From contig NZ_SMNQ01000001.1 of assembly GCF_004353505.1 (NCBI RefSeq), positions 1,036,167-1,100,166 of the forward strand: a stretch of DNA of 64,000 nucleotides, in the 5' to 3' direction. Made by a program: the position numbers and the translations under genes. Positions 18,606-27,137 of the stretch are shown in pieces. Position 1 is the first letter of the stretch, and each line of letters begins with the position of its first letter. The notes beneath the pieces were generated by a model. It was not told the DNA's origin. It worked only from the letters and a program-made list of their open reading frames with translations, and ran no database searches. This DNA comes from Streptomyces sp. WAC05374 (GTDB lineage Bacteria; Actinomycetota; Actinomycetes; Streptomycetales; Streptomycetaceae).

Positions 18606-19061
18606 ATGAAGGACCCCCGGCCCTGTTCGATCGCCGACACCCTGGCCCTGGTCGGCGAGAAGTACGCGCTGCTGGTGCTGCGCGAGGTGTTCCTGGGCGT
18701 ACGCCGTTTCGACCGGATCGCCCGCAACACCGGCGCCCCCCGCGACATCCTCACCGCCCGCCTCCGCCGCCTCGTCGACGCGGGCATCCTCGAGAAGGTC
18801 CCCTACAGCGAGCGTCCGCGCCGCTTCGAGTACCGGCCCACCGACGCCGGGCGCGACCTCCACCCCGTACTGCTCACCCTCATGGCCTGGGGCGACCGCC
18901 ACCTGAACGCGCAGCCGCCCACCGTGGTCGAGCACTCCTGCGGTGCCCCGCTCACCCCGGTCCTGGTCTGCGGCTGCTGCGGCGAGGAGGCCCGGGGCGA
19001 CAGTCTGACCCCGCACGTACGGGCTCCCGGCTGGACGGCGGCGGGCCCGATCGAGGGCTGA
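18606..19061 (+). CDS. HxlR-family transcriptional regulator
   Basis: This 151-residue winged-helix regulator has the HxlR core (CSIADTLALVGEKYALLVLR, FDRIARNTGAPRDILTARLR, wing KVPYSERPRRFEYRPTDAGR). The N-terminal cysteine of PCSIADTL is at the position used for redox or electrophile sensing in several HxlR/QorR members. The C-terminus has an unusual cluster, CGAPLTPVLVCGCCGEE, which may bind zinc. The ATG at 18606 is preceded by AAGGTGG; a GTG at 18597 is also open. It probably represses the divergent thiolase gene and itself. Confidence 0.88.
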   Translation: MKDPRPCSIADTLALVGEKYALLVLREVFLGVRRFDRIARNTGAPRDILTARLRRLVDAGILEKVPYSERPRRFEYRPTDAGRDLHPVLLTLMAWGDRHLNAQPPTVVEHSCGAPLTPVLVCGCCGEEARGDSLTPHVRAPGWTAAGPIEG

Positions 19062-19101
19062 GACGGTTCATTCACCTTCGGGCTGTACGCTGCGCACCGA
19101 C

Positions 19102-19121
19102 CGGCCGTCGATCAACGGCCG
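19102..19121 (+). terminator. Terminator of HxlR gene
   Basis: CGGCCGT pairs with ACGGCCG around a 6-base loop, 40 bases past the HxlR stop and before uppP. Confidence 0.5.
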
Positions 19122-19163
19122 CGCCCATGACCGCACGAGCACATTCGGGACGGCCCTAGCCCC

Positions 19164-20039
19164 ATGAATTGGTTCGAATCGCTCATCCTCGGACTCGTCC
19201 AGGGGCTGACGGAGTTCCTCCCCATCTCCTCCAGCGCCCACCTGCGTCTCACCGCGGCCTTCGCGGGCTGGCACGACCCGGGTGCCGCGTTCACGGCGAT
19301 CACCCAGATCGGCACGGAGACGGCGGTCCTCATCTACTTCCGCAAGGACATCGCGCGGATCGTCTCGGCCTGGTTCCGCTCGCTGACGGACAAGTCCCTG
19401 CGCGGCGACCACGACGCCCGGATGGGCTGGCTGGTCATCGTGGGCTCGATCCCCATCGGTGTGCTGGGCGTGACACTCAAGGACCAGATCGAGGGTCCCT
19501 TCCGCGACCTGCGCCTGATCGCGACGACCCTCATCGTCATGGGTGTCGTCCTCGGCATCGCCGACCGGCTGGCGGCCAGGGTCGAGGAGGGCGGGCGCCA
19601 CCGCGCCGCCCCCGAGCGCAAGACGCTCCAGGACCTCGGCGTCAAGGACGGCCTGATCTTCGGCCTGTGCCAGGCGATGGCGCTGATCCCGGGCGTGTCC
19701 CGGTCCGGCGCGACGATCAGCGGCGGCCTGCTGATGAGCTACACCCGCGAGGCGGCGGCCCGGTACTCCTTCCTGCTCGCCATCCCGGCCGTGCTGGCGT
19801 CCGGCCTGTTCGAGCTGAAGGACGCGGGTGAGGGCGGCCATGTGGCCTGGGGCCCGACGATCTTCGCGACGATCATCGCGTTCGGCGTGGGCTACGCGGT
19901 CATCGCGTGGTTCATGAAGTTCATCACCACGAAGAGCTTCATGCCGTTCGTCATCTACCGGATCTTGCTGGGCCTGGTGCTCCTCGCCCTGATCTCGCTG
20001 GGCGTCCTCAGCCCGCACGCCGGGGAATCGGCCGGCTGA
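19164..20039 (+). CDS. uppP: Undecaprenyl-diphosphatase UppP (BacA)
   Basis: This is a 291-residue polytopic membrane enzyme that dephosphorylates undecaprenyl pyrophosphate, recycling the lipid carrier for peptidoglycan and giving bacitracin resistance. Both signature loops are present: GLTEFLPISSSAHLRLTAAF near the N-terminus and PGVSRSGATISGGLLMSYTR in the second half, with the catalytic Glu, Ser and Arg. ATG start after CTAGCCCC; no strong ribosome site is visible. It is a single-gene unit. Confidence 0.95.
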   Translation: MNWFESLILGLVQGLTEFLPISSSAHLRLTAAFAGWHDPGAAFTAITQIGTETAVLIYFRKDIARIVSAWFRSLTDKSLRGDHDARMGWLVIVGSIPIGVLGVTLKDQIEGPFRDLRLIATTLIVMGVVLGIADRLAARVEEGGRHRAAPERKTLQDLGVKDGLIFGLCQAMALIPGVSRSGATISGGLLMSYTREAAARYSFLLAIPAVLASGLFELKDAGEGGHVAWGPTIFATIIAFGVGYAVIAWFMKFITTKSFMPFVIYRILLGLVLLALISLGVLSPHAGESAG

Positions 20040-20203
20040 CCGGCCGCCGCCCCGGTCCTGGGGGCCGCCGCCGGGGACGGGCGGAGTCCCGGCGCCTGGC
20101 GGGCCCGGGCACCCGCCGCGCCGGGCCGGGCCCAGGGGAGCTTCGTCACAAAAGGGCCCGAGGATGCGGCGGATCGCCGAACCGTCTGCCTAGGCTGGGT
20201 GCC

Positions 20204-20383
20204 ATGACCAGATCCCCTGCCGAGCTGCCCACCCCGGACGCGGACGCCCTGAACGCGGCGATCCGTGAATTGTGGGTGCGCTCCGGCGGGCGGCTCTCGG
20301 CCGACGAACAGCGCATCTACAGCGCCCTGGTCCTCCAGTGGGCCCGCACCTCGCAGCAGGGCGACGTGGAGCGCGCCGCGTAG
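20204..20383 (+). CDS. Small conserved-type protein, function unknown
   Basis: This is a 59-residue soluble acidic protein. Most of it is predicted helical (DADALNAAIRELWVRSGG, SADEQRIYSALVLQWARTSQ). I do not recognise a family. The -10-like TAGGCT at 20191-20196 ends seven bases before the ATG, so the message is probably leaderless, and a strong hairpin follows; both support a real small gene. Confidence 0.6.
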   Translation: MTRSPAELPTPDADALNAAIRELWVRSGGRLSADEQRIYSALVLQWARTSQQGDVERAA

Positions 20384-20452
20384 GTCCGGCCCGCCCGCCG
20401 TCCACGCCGCACGGCCCGCGCCCGCCGGGACTCGCCCCACGGGCATGGGCGG

Positions 20453-20485
20453 GGGCCGCCGGCAGGGGGGGGTGACCGGCGGCCC
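20453..20485 (+). terminator. Terminator of the 59-residue protein gene
   Basis: GGGCCGCCGG (20453-20462) pairs perfectly with CCGGCGGCCC (20476-20485), with a G-rich 13-base loop. Confidence 0.6.
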
Positions 20486-20582
20486 GATGCCCAGGTCCTC
20501 CGTCCCGGACACGCGAGAAGAGCCTCCCGCGCCGAGGCGGCCCGGCGCGAGGGCGCACGACGCATATATGCACGCATTCCTT

Positions 20583-20645
20583 TCACACCCCGTGTGAATC
20601 GCACCCGGTGTGCGCCCCGCCACGTGTGTGTCGCACCCCCGTGTA
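20583..20645. repeat. Cluster of CAC/GTG dyads, operator candidate
   Basis: Four related dyads follow one another: TCACAC-CCC-GTGTGA (20583-20597, perfect), CGCACCCGGTGTGCG (20600-20614, one mismatch), CACGTG (20621-20626) and CGCAC-CCCC-GTGTA (20632-20645). Centres are about 15-17 bases apart. They lie about 110-175 bases before the 71-residue protein gene, next to the GCATATATGC palindrome. This looks like a cooperative binding site rather than an RNA hairpin array, but no regulator is adjacent. Confidence 0.5.
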
Positions 20646-20757
20646 CGTCCCGCCCCGCGCGCCCGCCCGCGTCGCGTCCCGCCGGTGCGGCCGGCGGCCG
20701 GGCCCCGACCGCGCGGCCCCGGCTGCGATCACGCGCCGGACGGCGCACCCTGGTCCC

Positions 20758-20973
20758 ATGGCCTGGCAGGCACCCGTCGTCGTGCACCGCCCCTCCCCCG
20801 GCGGCGGGCGGCGCGTGACCATACGCGGACAGATCGCGGGGCTCGCCCACAACGACGCGGACCTCGTCGAGTTCCTGCGCCGCGCCGGGCTGGACGAGGC
20901 GGACATCTCGCTGGACGACCCGCACCTGGTCGAGTGGCGCGGCGGCCGGGCGCACCAGTGGGAAGCCGCCTGA
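20758..20973 (+). CDS. Small conserved-type protein, function unknown
   Basis: This is a 71-residue basic-then-acidic protein ([40 protein letters not shown]). I do not recognise a family. Codon third positions are GC as in neighbours, and I recall similar short proteins in other streptomycetes, but I cannot confirm that here. There is no clear ribosome site before the ATG. The upstream dyad cluster at 20583-20645 may control it. Confidence 0.55.
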   Translation: MAWQAPVVVHRPSPGGGRRVTIRGQIAGLAHNDADLVEFLRRAGLDEADISLDDPHLVEWRGGRAHQWEAA

Positions 20974-21028
20974 GGGCGGGGCGTGCAGGGCTCTTGGCCC
21001 GTGGCCGCCACTGCCCGACACTGATGCG

Positions 21029-21490
21029 ATGACGCAGCGCGTGGACCTCGCGACCGTGATGGACCGGCTGGCCATCGACGAGCTGATCACCCGGTACGCG
21101 GTCGCGGTGGACGACGCCGACTGGGCCGCGTACCGGGACCTCTTCACGGCCGACGGGCACGCCGACTACCGGGGCGCGGGAGGTGTGGCCGGTGCGGCGG
21201 ACGAGGTCGCCGACTGGCTCGCGCGGACGATGCGGCTGTTCCCCGTCCGCCAGCACCTGATCGTCAACCGGCGGGTGCGGATCGAGGACGTCGACGGCTT
21301 CCCCGGCGACAGCGCGGAGGCGCTGGCCGACTACGTGAACCCGATGCGGATGGCGGCCGGGGACGACTTCGTCTCGGGCGGGCGGTACACGTTCGCCCTG
21401 GCGCGCACGGACGGCGGCTGGCGGCTGCGCACGGTGGTGGTGCGGGAGAAGTGGCGGCGCGCCACGGAGGGCGTACTGTCGGCGGAATGA
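21029..21490 (+). CDS. SnoaL-like/NTF2-fold protein
   Basis: This 153-residue protein has the nuclear-transport-factor-2-like fold of SnoaL and small dehydratases: MDRLAIDELITRYAVAVDDA, DWAAYRDLFTADGHADYRGA, HLIVNRRVRIEDV and RYTFALARTDGGWRLRTVVV. D31 and Y34 are the positions that often bear catalysis in the scytalone-dehydratase group. It may be an enzyme or a ligand-binding protein. TTGGCC followed 17 bases later by GACACT suggests a short or absent leader. Confidence 0.82.
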   Translation: MTQRVDLATVMDRLAIDELITRYAVAVDDADWAAYRDLFTADGHADYRGAGGVAGAADEVADWLARTMRLFPVRQHLIVNRRVRIEDVDGFPGDSAEALADYVNPMRMAAGDDFVSGGRYTFALARTDGGWRLRTVVVREKWRRATEGVLSAE

Positions 21491-21544
21491 CCGGCTCCAG
21501 CACACTGGAGGCGTCGGGAGGGCCCCAGTGCGAGGAGGCGCGGT

Positions 21545-23143
21545 ATGCGGATTCCGGTCGGCCGGCGGGCGGGGGCCGGGCCCCTGCTCACGTCCCCGTG
21601 GTGGCGGGGTGCCGCCGCGGTCGCGGCCGGTGCGCTGCCCGCGCTCGCCTTCCCCGCGCCGTCCCTGTGGTGGTGGGCGTACGTCGCGCTGGTGCCGTGG
21701 ATGCTCTTGCTCCGTACGGCCGCCACGGGGCGCCGGGCCGCCCTGGAGGGCTGGCTGGGCGGCACCGGGTTCATGCTGGCCGTCCACCACTGGCTGATGC
21801 CGAGCCTGCACGTGTTCATCCTGCTCCTGGCCGCGCTGTTGGGGCTGTTGTGGCTGCCGTGGGGGGCGCTGGTGCGGCGGATGCTGGCGGGCACGCCGTC
21901 ACGCGCGCGTGCGGCGGCCGCTCTCGCCGTCGTACCGTCGGGCTGGCTGATGGTGGAACTGGTCCGCTCCTGGGAGGGGTTGGGCGGGCCGTGGGGACTG
22001 CTCGGCGCCAGCCAGTGGCAGGTGCCGCCCGCGCTGCGGGTGGCCGCGCTGGGCGGCGTGTGGCTGGTGTCGCTGCTCGTGGTGGCGGTCAACACCGCGG
22101 TGACCCTGCTGGTGTCGGTCCGCTCGCTGCGGGCGACGGCGGTGGCGGGGCTCGCGGTGTGCGCGCTCGTCACGGGCGCGGCGGCGTGGTGGGCCCCGGC
22201 CCCGGAGCCGGCGGGGCAGGCCCGGGTCGCCGTGGTGCAGCCGGGGGTCGTCAACGGTGTGGGCGGGCCGGAACGGCGGTTCGCCCGGGGCGTGGAGCTG
22301 ACCCGTGAGCTGGCCGGCCGGGGGGACGTCGACCTGGTGGTGTGGGGCGAGAGCAGTGTCGGGGCGGATCTGACGGCGCGCCCCGAGTACACCCGCCGGC
22401 TGGCGGACCTCTCGCGGGACGTGGGCGCCGAGGTGCTGGTCAATGTGGACGCGCGGCGTGCGGACCGGCCGGGCATCTACAAGAGCAGCGTCCTCGTCGG
22501 CCCCGGGGGCGCGACCGGTGACCGTTACGACAAGATGCGGCTGGTGCCGTTCGGCGAGTACGTGCCGTTCCGCTCGGTGCTGGGCTGGGCCACCTCGGTC
22601 GGCAAGGCGGCGGCCGAGGACCGGCGGCGCGGCGGCGCTCCGGTGGTGATGACGCTCGGGGAGCGGGGGCTGCGGGTGGGCCCGCTGGTGTGCTTCGAGT
22701 CGGCGTTCCCCGACATGAGCCGGCACCTGGCCCGCGAGGGCGCCCAGGTGCTGGTCGCCCAGTCGGCGACGTCGACGTTCCAGGAGAGCTGGGCGCCCGG
22801 GCAGCACGCGTCCCTGGCGGCGCTGCGGGCGGCCGAGACGGGCCGTCCGGTGGTGCACGCGACGCTGACCGGCGTGAGCGCGGTGTACGGCCCGGACGGC
22901 GGCCGCGTCGGCGCCCCGCTCGGCACGGAGGCCAGTACGGCGGCCGTGTACGAGGTGCCGGTGGCCGGTGGGACCACCCCGTTCGTCCGGCTCGGCGCCT
23001 GGCCGGTGTACGGGGCCCTGGTGGTGCTGGCCGCGCTGGGTGCCGTGGAGGCCGGGCGGAGGGTCAGGCGGCGGCCTGCTCCAGGCACTCCCGTACCACC
23101 CGCTCGCACAGTTCGTGGGTCGCGAGTGCGTCCCGGGCGCTGA
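21545..23143 (+). CDS. lnt: Apolipoprotein N-acyltransferase
   Basis: This is a 532-residue membrane enzyme that N-acylates the lipoprotein cysteine. About seven membrane helices (residues 20-215) precede the nitrilase domain (225-500), whose triad is E269 (VVWGESSV), K330 (YDKMRLVPFGEYVPF) and C383 (GPLVCFESAFPD). A final helix and a basic tail follow. ATG start with GGAGGCGCGGT upstream. The 3' end overlaps the convergent Gfo/Idh gene by 80 bases. Several lipoproteins encoded in this window could be its substrates. Confidence 0.93.
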   Translation: MRIPVGRRAGAGPLLTSPWWRGAAAVAAGALPALAFPAPSLWWWAYVALVPWMLLLRTAATGRRAALEGWLGGTGFMLAVHHWLMPSLHVFILLLAALLGLLWLPWGALVRRMLAGTPSRARAAAALAVVPSGWLMVELVRSWEGLGGPWGLLGASQWQVPPALRVAALGGVWLVSLLVVAVNTAVTLLVSVRSLRATAVAGLAVCALVTGAAAWWAPAPEPAGQARVAVVQPGVVNGVGGPERRFARGVELTRELAGRGDVDLVVWGESSVGADLTARPEYTRRLADLSRDVGAEVLVNVDARRADRPGIYKSSVLVGPGGATGDRYDKMRLVPFGEYVPFRSVLGWATSVGKAAAEDRRRGGAPVVMTLGERGLRVGPLVCFESAFPDMSRHLAREGAQVLVAQSATSTFQESWAPGQHASLAALRAAETGRPVVHATLTGVSAVYGPDGGRVGAPLGTEASTAAVYEVPVAGGTTPFVRLGAWPVYGALVVLAALGAVEAGRRVRRRPAPGTPVPPARTVRGSRVRPGR

Positions 23144-23972
23144 GCACCTTCCCGGCCCGTACGGCGTCGAGGAAGGCGTGCACGCTCTGCTCGATGCCTC
23201 GCTGGCGGGCGACCGGAACCCAGTCGCCGCGCCGCCGGACGCTGGGCTGGCCCTTGTGGTCGATGACGTCCGCGAGGTTCAGGACCTGGCGCTTGGTGTC
23301 CTGCCCGGACACCTCGAGGATCTCCTCGGTGGAGCCGTTCATCCGGTTCATCATGCCGATGGCGGTGAAGCCGTCGCCGGAGAGCTGGAGCACGACGTGG
23401 TGCAGGAGGCCGTCCCGGACCCGGGCGCGCACGTCGGTGTGCTCGACCTGCCCGGGGAGGAGGAAGCGCAGGGTGTCGACGACGTGGATGAAGTCGTCCA
23501 GGACGAGCGTGCGCGGGTCCTCGGGCAGGCCGATCCGGTTCTTCTGCATCAGGATCAGCTCGCGCGGGTGGTCCAGACACTGGGCGTAGGCGGGCGCGAG
23601 GCGGCGGTTGAAGCCCACGGCGAGGGCGGTGCCGTGCCGTTCGGCCAGCTCCACCAGGCGGCGGGAGTCGTGGAGTTCGTACGCGAGGGGCTTGTCGACG
23701 TACGTCGGCACGCCGGCCTCCAGCAGCCGGCCGACGATCTCGGCGTGCACGGAGGTCGGGGCGTGCACGAACGCGGCGTCGAGCCCGGTGGCGAGCAGCC
23801 CGTCCAGGTCGGTGTGGCACCGGTCGGCGGGCACGTGGTGGGTCGCGGCCACCCGGGCGAGGGTCGCCGGGGTGCGGGTCTGCAGGTGCAGTGCGGCGCC
23901 CGGGATGGTGGTGAGCACCGGCAGGTAGGCCTTCTGCGCGATGTCGCCGAGTCCGATGCAGCCGATCTTCAC
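23064..23972 (-). CDS. Gfo/Idh/MocA-family oxidoreductase
   Basis: This is a 302-residue NAD(P)-dependent dehydrogenase, typically acting on sugars or inositols. The Rossmann opening is VKIGCIGLGDIAQKAYLPVL, DAAFVHAPTSVHAEIV and YVDKPLAYELHDSRRL carry the family EKP-like site (here DKP with the catalytic lysine), and ILMQKNRIGLPEDPRTLVLD is in the second domain. The GTG at 23972 is six bases from GGGAG; a GTG one codon earlier is possible. It starts 10 bases after the FAD monooxygenase stop, so both are one operon. Confidence 0.88.
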   Translation of the reverse strand: MKIGCIGLGDIAQKAYLPVLTTIPGAALHLQTRTPATLARVAATHHVPADRCHTDLDGLLATGLDAAFVHAPTSVHAEIVGRLLEAGVPTYVDKPLAYELHDSRRLVELAERHGTALAVGFNRRLAPAYAQCLDHPRELILMQKNRIGLPEDPRTLVLDDFIHVVDTLRFLLPGQVEHTDVRARVRDGLLHHVVLQLSGDGFTAIGMMNRMNGSTEEILEVSGQDTKRQVLNLADVIDHKGQPSVRRRGDWVPVARQRGIEQSVHAFLDAVRAGKVLSARDALATHELCERVVRECLEQAAA

Positions 23973-23982
23973 CACGTGCTCC

Positions 23983-25212
23983 CTATCGCCGTACGCCACC
24001 GTGCCCGTGCTGGTGTGCCCGGTCAGAATACGGGTGCTGGGGCGGCCGCCAGTCGGCGATGCCGTCGAAGGCGCGCAGCGCGACGCCGGGGGCGAGGCGG
24101 GAGAGGCTCAGCAGGGCGTCGCGGAGGGCGACGGCGGGCGCGGCGGTGACGGTGAGCAGCCGGGCGACGCGGGCCGACGCGCGGACGATGCCGGTGGTGC
24201 GCGGCAGGCGGGCGGCGGAGTACGCGGCGAGGCCGGCGCCCGGGTCGGTGTGCGGGGGCAGGTGGTGGGCGAGGACGATGCCGTCCTCGATGGCCTGGTT
24301 GCCGCCCTGGCCGAGGGTGGGCGCCATGGGGTGGGCGGCGTCGCCCAGCAGGGCGGTCCGGCCGCGGTGGAAGGCGGGCAGCGGGGCGGTCAGGTGGCGG
24401 ACGTCGTGCCGGAGGACCTGGTCGGGGGCCACGGCGTCGATGATGGCGGGGATCGGGTCGTGCCAGGTGGCGAAGCGGCGGAGCAGTTCGGCGCGTTCGT
24501 CGTCGGCGGCCCGGCCTCCGGCGGGTGCGGCGGCCGCCGCGTAGGCGTAGACGCGGCCGTCCTTGAGCGGATGGGTGCCCCAGAGGGCGCCTCGCCCCCA
24601 GGTCTCGTGCGGGGCGAAGGGTCGTCCGGGTGCCGGGACGACGACGCGCCAGGTGGTGAGGCCCGCGTACGCGGGCTCCGGGTGCTCCGGGAAGAGGGCG
24701 CGGCGGACGGTGGAGCCGATGCCGTCGGCGCCGATGACCAGGTCGGCCTCGATGTCGCCGTGCGGGGTGGTGACCACGGCGGGACGGCCGCCGGTGCCGG
24801 TCGCGCCCGGGTCGGCGAGGGTGGCGGGTTCGCCGGTGCGGATGGCGCCGTCCGGCAGGCGGGAGGCGAGGGCGTCGACGAGGGTGGCCCGGTGGAGCAG
24901 GACGAGCGGGCCGCCGAACCGGTCGGCGGCGGCCCGCGCGTCCGTACGGGCGAGCCAGCGGCCGCTCGGGGTGCGCATGCCGCCGTCGCCCTGCCAGGCC
25001 GCGAGGGCGCGGATGTCGTCGCCGAGGCCGATGACGTCCAGGGCGCGCAGGGAGTTGGGCGCGAGGGCGATGCCGGCGCCGACGGGCCTGAGGGACGCGG
25101 CGCGCTCGAGGACGGTGACGTGCCAGCCGCGTTGGTGCAGGGCGACGGCGGCGGTCAGCCCGCCGATGCCGCTTCCGGTCACGACGGCTCGGGGGGCGGT
25201 CCGGTTGTCCAT
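23983..25212 (-). CDS. FAD-dependent monooxygenase
   Basis: This is a 409-residue class A flavoprotein hydroxylase of the PHBH type. The FAD-binding GxGxxG is in VVTGSGIGGLTAAVALHQRG, the DG motif is IGADGIGSTVRRALFPEHPE, and the GD motif is LLGDAAHPMAPTLGQGGNQA. It probably hydroxylates an aromatic substrate such as a phenol or salicylate; the substrate is unknown. ATG at 25212. It leads an operon with the Gfo/Idh gene and is controlled by the divergent TetR regulator through paired operators. Confidence 0.92.
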   Translation of the reverse strand: MDNRTAPRAVVTGSGIGGLTAAVALHQRGWHVTVLERAASLRPVGAGIALAPNSLRALDVIGLGDDIRALAAWQGDGGMRTPSGRWLARTDARAAADRFGGPLVLLHRATLVDALASRLPDGAIRTGEPATLADPGATGTGGRPAVVTTPHGDIEADLVIGADGIGSTVRRALFPEHPEPAYAGLTTWRVVVPAPGRPFAPHETWGRGALWGTHPLKDGRVYAYAAAAAPAGGRAADDERAELLRRFATWHDPIPAIIDAVAPDQVLRHDVRHLTAPLPAFHRGRTALLGDAAHPMAPTLGQGGNQAIEDGIVLAHHLPPHTDPGAGLAAYSAARLPRTTGIVRASARVARLLTVTAAPAVALRDALLSLSRLAPGVALRAFDGIADWRPPQHPYSDRAHQHGHGGVRR

Positions 25213-25239
25213 GGGTCCTCGACTCCTCCGCGAAGGCGA

Positions 25240-25281
25240 ACTACATCTGTAGTGACTCCGCCACCGTACTACGGATGTAGT
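25240..25281. promoter_or_regulatory. Paired TetR operators
   Basis: Two similar palindromes with centres 28 bases apart: ACTACA-TC-TGTAGT (25240-25253) and ACTAC-GGAT-GTAGT (25268-25281). They fill the gap between the divergent monooxygenase and TetR genes. TAGGTT (25290-25295), six bases before the TetR ATG, suggests a leaderless message whose promoter overlaps the second site. Confidence 0.72.
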
Positions 25282-25301
25282 GACGGCGGTAGGTTGTCCC
25301 C

Positions 25302-25892
25302 ATGACCGCACGTGCCGACCTGATCGCCGACGCCGCCCTGACCCTGCTCGCCGAGCGGGGCATGCGCGGGCTGACCCACCGCGCGGTGGACGAGACCGCC
25401 GGGCTCCCCCAGGGCTCGACGTCCAACACCGCCCGCACCCGGCAGGCCCTGCTGGAGACGGCGGTGCGGCGGCTCGCGGACCGGGAGGCCCAGGTGCTGT
25501 CGGTGGAGGAGATGCCGGCCCCCGGCGCGGGGCTCGACGCCCTGGTGGACGCCCTGTCGGTGGCGCTGCACCGCTATCTGACCGGGCACCGGGAGTTGCT
25601 CGTCGCGCGGTACGAACTGGCTCTGGAGGCCACGCGGCGCCCCGAACTGCGGGCGTTCTACGACGAGACCGGGCGGCGGTTCCGGGAACCGCTGGCGGCG
25701 CTGATGCGGGCGGCGGGTTCGGCGCGGCCGGAGCGGCACGCCCTGTCGCTGGTGGCCTGGTGCGAGGGGCTGATGTTCAGTTGCGCGGTGGGGTCGTTCC
25801 ACTCCGCCGTACCGGGCCGGGAGGAACTGCGCACGGGCCTCGGCGAGTTGCTGACCGGCATGCTCGGCGCCCGCCCTGAGGACCGGGGCTGA
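25302..25892 (+). CDS. TetR/AcrR-family regulator
   Basis: This is a 196-residue one-component repressor. The N-terminal DNA-binding domain reads LIADAALTLLAERGMRGLTH, RAVDETAGLPQGSTSNTART (recognition helix), followed by an all-helical ligand pocket domain (about 60-190). It probably represses itself and the divergent FAD-monooxygenase/Gfo-Idh operon, releasing DNA when an aromatic or related ligand binds. The TetR fold and the operators are clear; the ligand is unknown. Confidence 0.92.
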   Translation: MTARADLIADAALTLLAERGMRGLTHRAVDETAGLPQGSTSNTARTRQALLETAVRRLADREAQVLSVEEMPAPGAGLDALVDALSVALHRYLTGHRELLVARYELALEATRRPELRAFYDETGRRFREPLAALMRAAGSARPERHALSLVAWCEGLMFSCAVGSFHSAVPGREELRTGLGELLTGMLGARPEDRG

Positions 25893-25894
25893 CC

Positions 25895-25909
25895 GTCCGG
25901 CGGCCGGAC
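25895..25909 (+). terminator. Short terminator hairpin after TetR gene
   Basis: GTCCG-GCGGC-CGGAC forms a compact hairpin two bases past the stop codon. Confidence 0.4.
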
Positions 25910-25944
25910 CCTTCACCCGTGCGGACCAATAACCGCGGGTAGCC

Positions 25945-26475
25945 ATGTCCAACGGGCCGGTCGGCGACCACAGTTACGGCGTGCAACGAACGCGAATCAC
26001 AGCGAAGGTACTGGCCACCGTGGCCGTCGCGGCCGTCTCCGGCTGCGTGTCGGTGGACCCCGGTCCCGCTTCCGTGCCGGCCGCCCCGGACGCGATCCAC
26101 CCGGCCGGCCAGGACGTCGCGCCGCAGATCCTGGAGGGGCCCGCACGGGAGGCCCTGGAGGCCGCGCTGCCGCCCACCCGGCCGCCCGCGCCACGGGCGC
26201 CCTCTCCCGCCCCACCCGCCCCGCCCGCGGACGACACCCGGCACGCCCCGGAAGCCGCCCCGCCCGCCCCACCGCGTGCCGAGCCCCGCGCCGAGCGGCC
26301 CGTGCGGCTCCCGTCGGCGCAGGACGTCCGGGAGCGGCTCCCCCGCATCGAGCGCCCCGACGTGCCGGCCGTCCGGGACACCGTCCCCGATGTGTGCGAA
26401 GTCGGCCGGACCCACGGCGGCTGGGCCCCCGGAAGCCGCCAGGCCGCGGTGTGCCGGGAGGCCTACGGCCACTGA
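25945..26475 (+). CDS. Pro/Ala-rich lipoprotein, function unknown
   Basis: This is a 176-residue predicted lipoprotein: basic RTRITAK, a hydrophobic stretch, and a lipobox VSGC with C34. The mature part is Pro/Ala-rich and disordered through about residue 120, then ends in a short region with two cysteines (VCEVGRTHGGWAPGSRQAAV). No family recognised. I kept the ATG at 25945, which has GCGGGTAG upstream; a GTG at 25981 would give a shorter signal peptide. It is convergent with the next gene. Confidence 0.65.
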   Translation: MSNGPVGDHSYGVQRTRITAKVLATVAVAAVSGCVSVDPGPASVPAAPDAIHPAGQDVAPQILEGPAREALEAALPPTRPPAPRAPSPAPPAPPADDTRHAPEAAPPAPPRAEPRAERPVRLPSAQDVRERLPRIERPDVPAVRDTVPDVCEVGRTHGGWAPGSRQAAVCREAYGH

Positions 26476-26523
26476 CCCGCCGGCCGCCCGGCCGGGACCG
26501 CGCCGCCGGGCGTCACCGTGGCG

Positions 26524-26991
26524 TCACTGCGTGCCGAGGCGCTCGGTGAGGCGGGCGATGGCCGCGCGTACGCCGTTGCCGTACCCGTCGTCGTGCAGGG
26601 CGTGCGAGGCGGCGCGGGCCCGGTCGAGGTGGACGCGGGCCGCGTCGGGGCGCCGGAGCTTGACGTAGTCGGCCGCCAGATTCAGGTGCAGGGAGGGGTA
26701 CAGGGCGCGCAGCGCCGCGTCGCCCCGGCCCTCGGAGCCCTCGGCGGCGGTCAGGGCCCGCAGGTCCCAGGCGAGCTCGTCGTAGGGGTCGTCCTGGGCG
26801 TCGGCCATGTAGTGCGCGAGCGTGCAGCGGTGGAGCGGGGCACCGTCGACGGCGAGACGCTGCCACAGCTCACCGAAGCGGTTGCGGGCCTCCTCCCGGT
26901 CCCCGCCGTGGAGCAGCATCCTGGTCTGCCCGATCCTGGTCATGAGGGCGTCCTCGGACGCGTCCGAGGTGTCCTGCTGCTGCTCCCGCAC
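26524..26991 (-). CDS. Helical repeat (TPR-like) protein, function unknown
   Basis: This is a 155-residue helical protein with TPR-like segments (RNRFGELWQRLAVDG, HRCTLAHYMADAQDDPYDEL, HLNLAADYVKLRRPDAARVH). I recall similar stand-alone proteins in other streptomycetes, with no known function. The frame is open upstream through the GC-rich repeat patch, but the GTG at 26989-26991 has CTGGAGGC at the right distance and marks the true start. Upstream sequence is unusual (see the repeat entry). Confidence 0.75.
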   Translation of the reverse strand: MREQQQDTSDASEDALMTRIGQTRMLLHGGDREEARNRFGELWQRLAVDGAPLHRCTLAHYMADAQDDPYDELAWDLRALTAAEGSEGRGDAALRALYPSLHLNLAADYVKLRRPDAARVHLDRARAASHALHDDGYGNGVRAAIARLTERLGTQ

Positions 26992-27137
26992 CGCTGCCTC
27001 CAGTCGTCCGCCGGCATCCCGGCCCGGGACCGGCGAGGTCCCGGGCCGGTGCTCCGACGCTAGCCGCAGACACCGGCCATTCCCGGTCAGGCTCGGGGCA
27101 CGCCCCCCGGCCGGCCCACCGGGACACCGCACCGGCC

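Larger units (their letters stand above)
20384..20757. other. Intergenic region with terminator, AT-rich palindrome and CAC/GTG repeats
   Basis: No gene is supported in these 374 bases. They hold the hairpin at 20453-20485, a 10-base perfect palindrome GCATATATGC (20562-20571), and a run of CAC/GTG dyads at 20583-20645 (separate entries). The open frames crossing it show no domain or start signals. Confidence 0.5.

Noticed and set aside
23064..23143. Overlap of lnt and Gfo/Idh genes as a sequencing error
   Set aside because: Both proteins show complete conserved cores up to the overlap; convergent overlap in variable tails is common and both frames are open.
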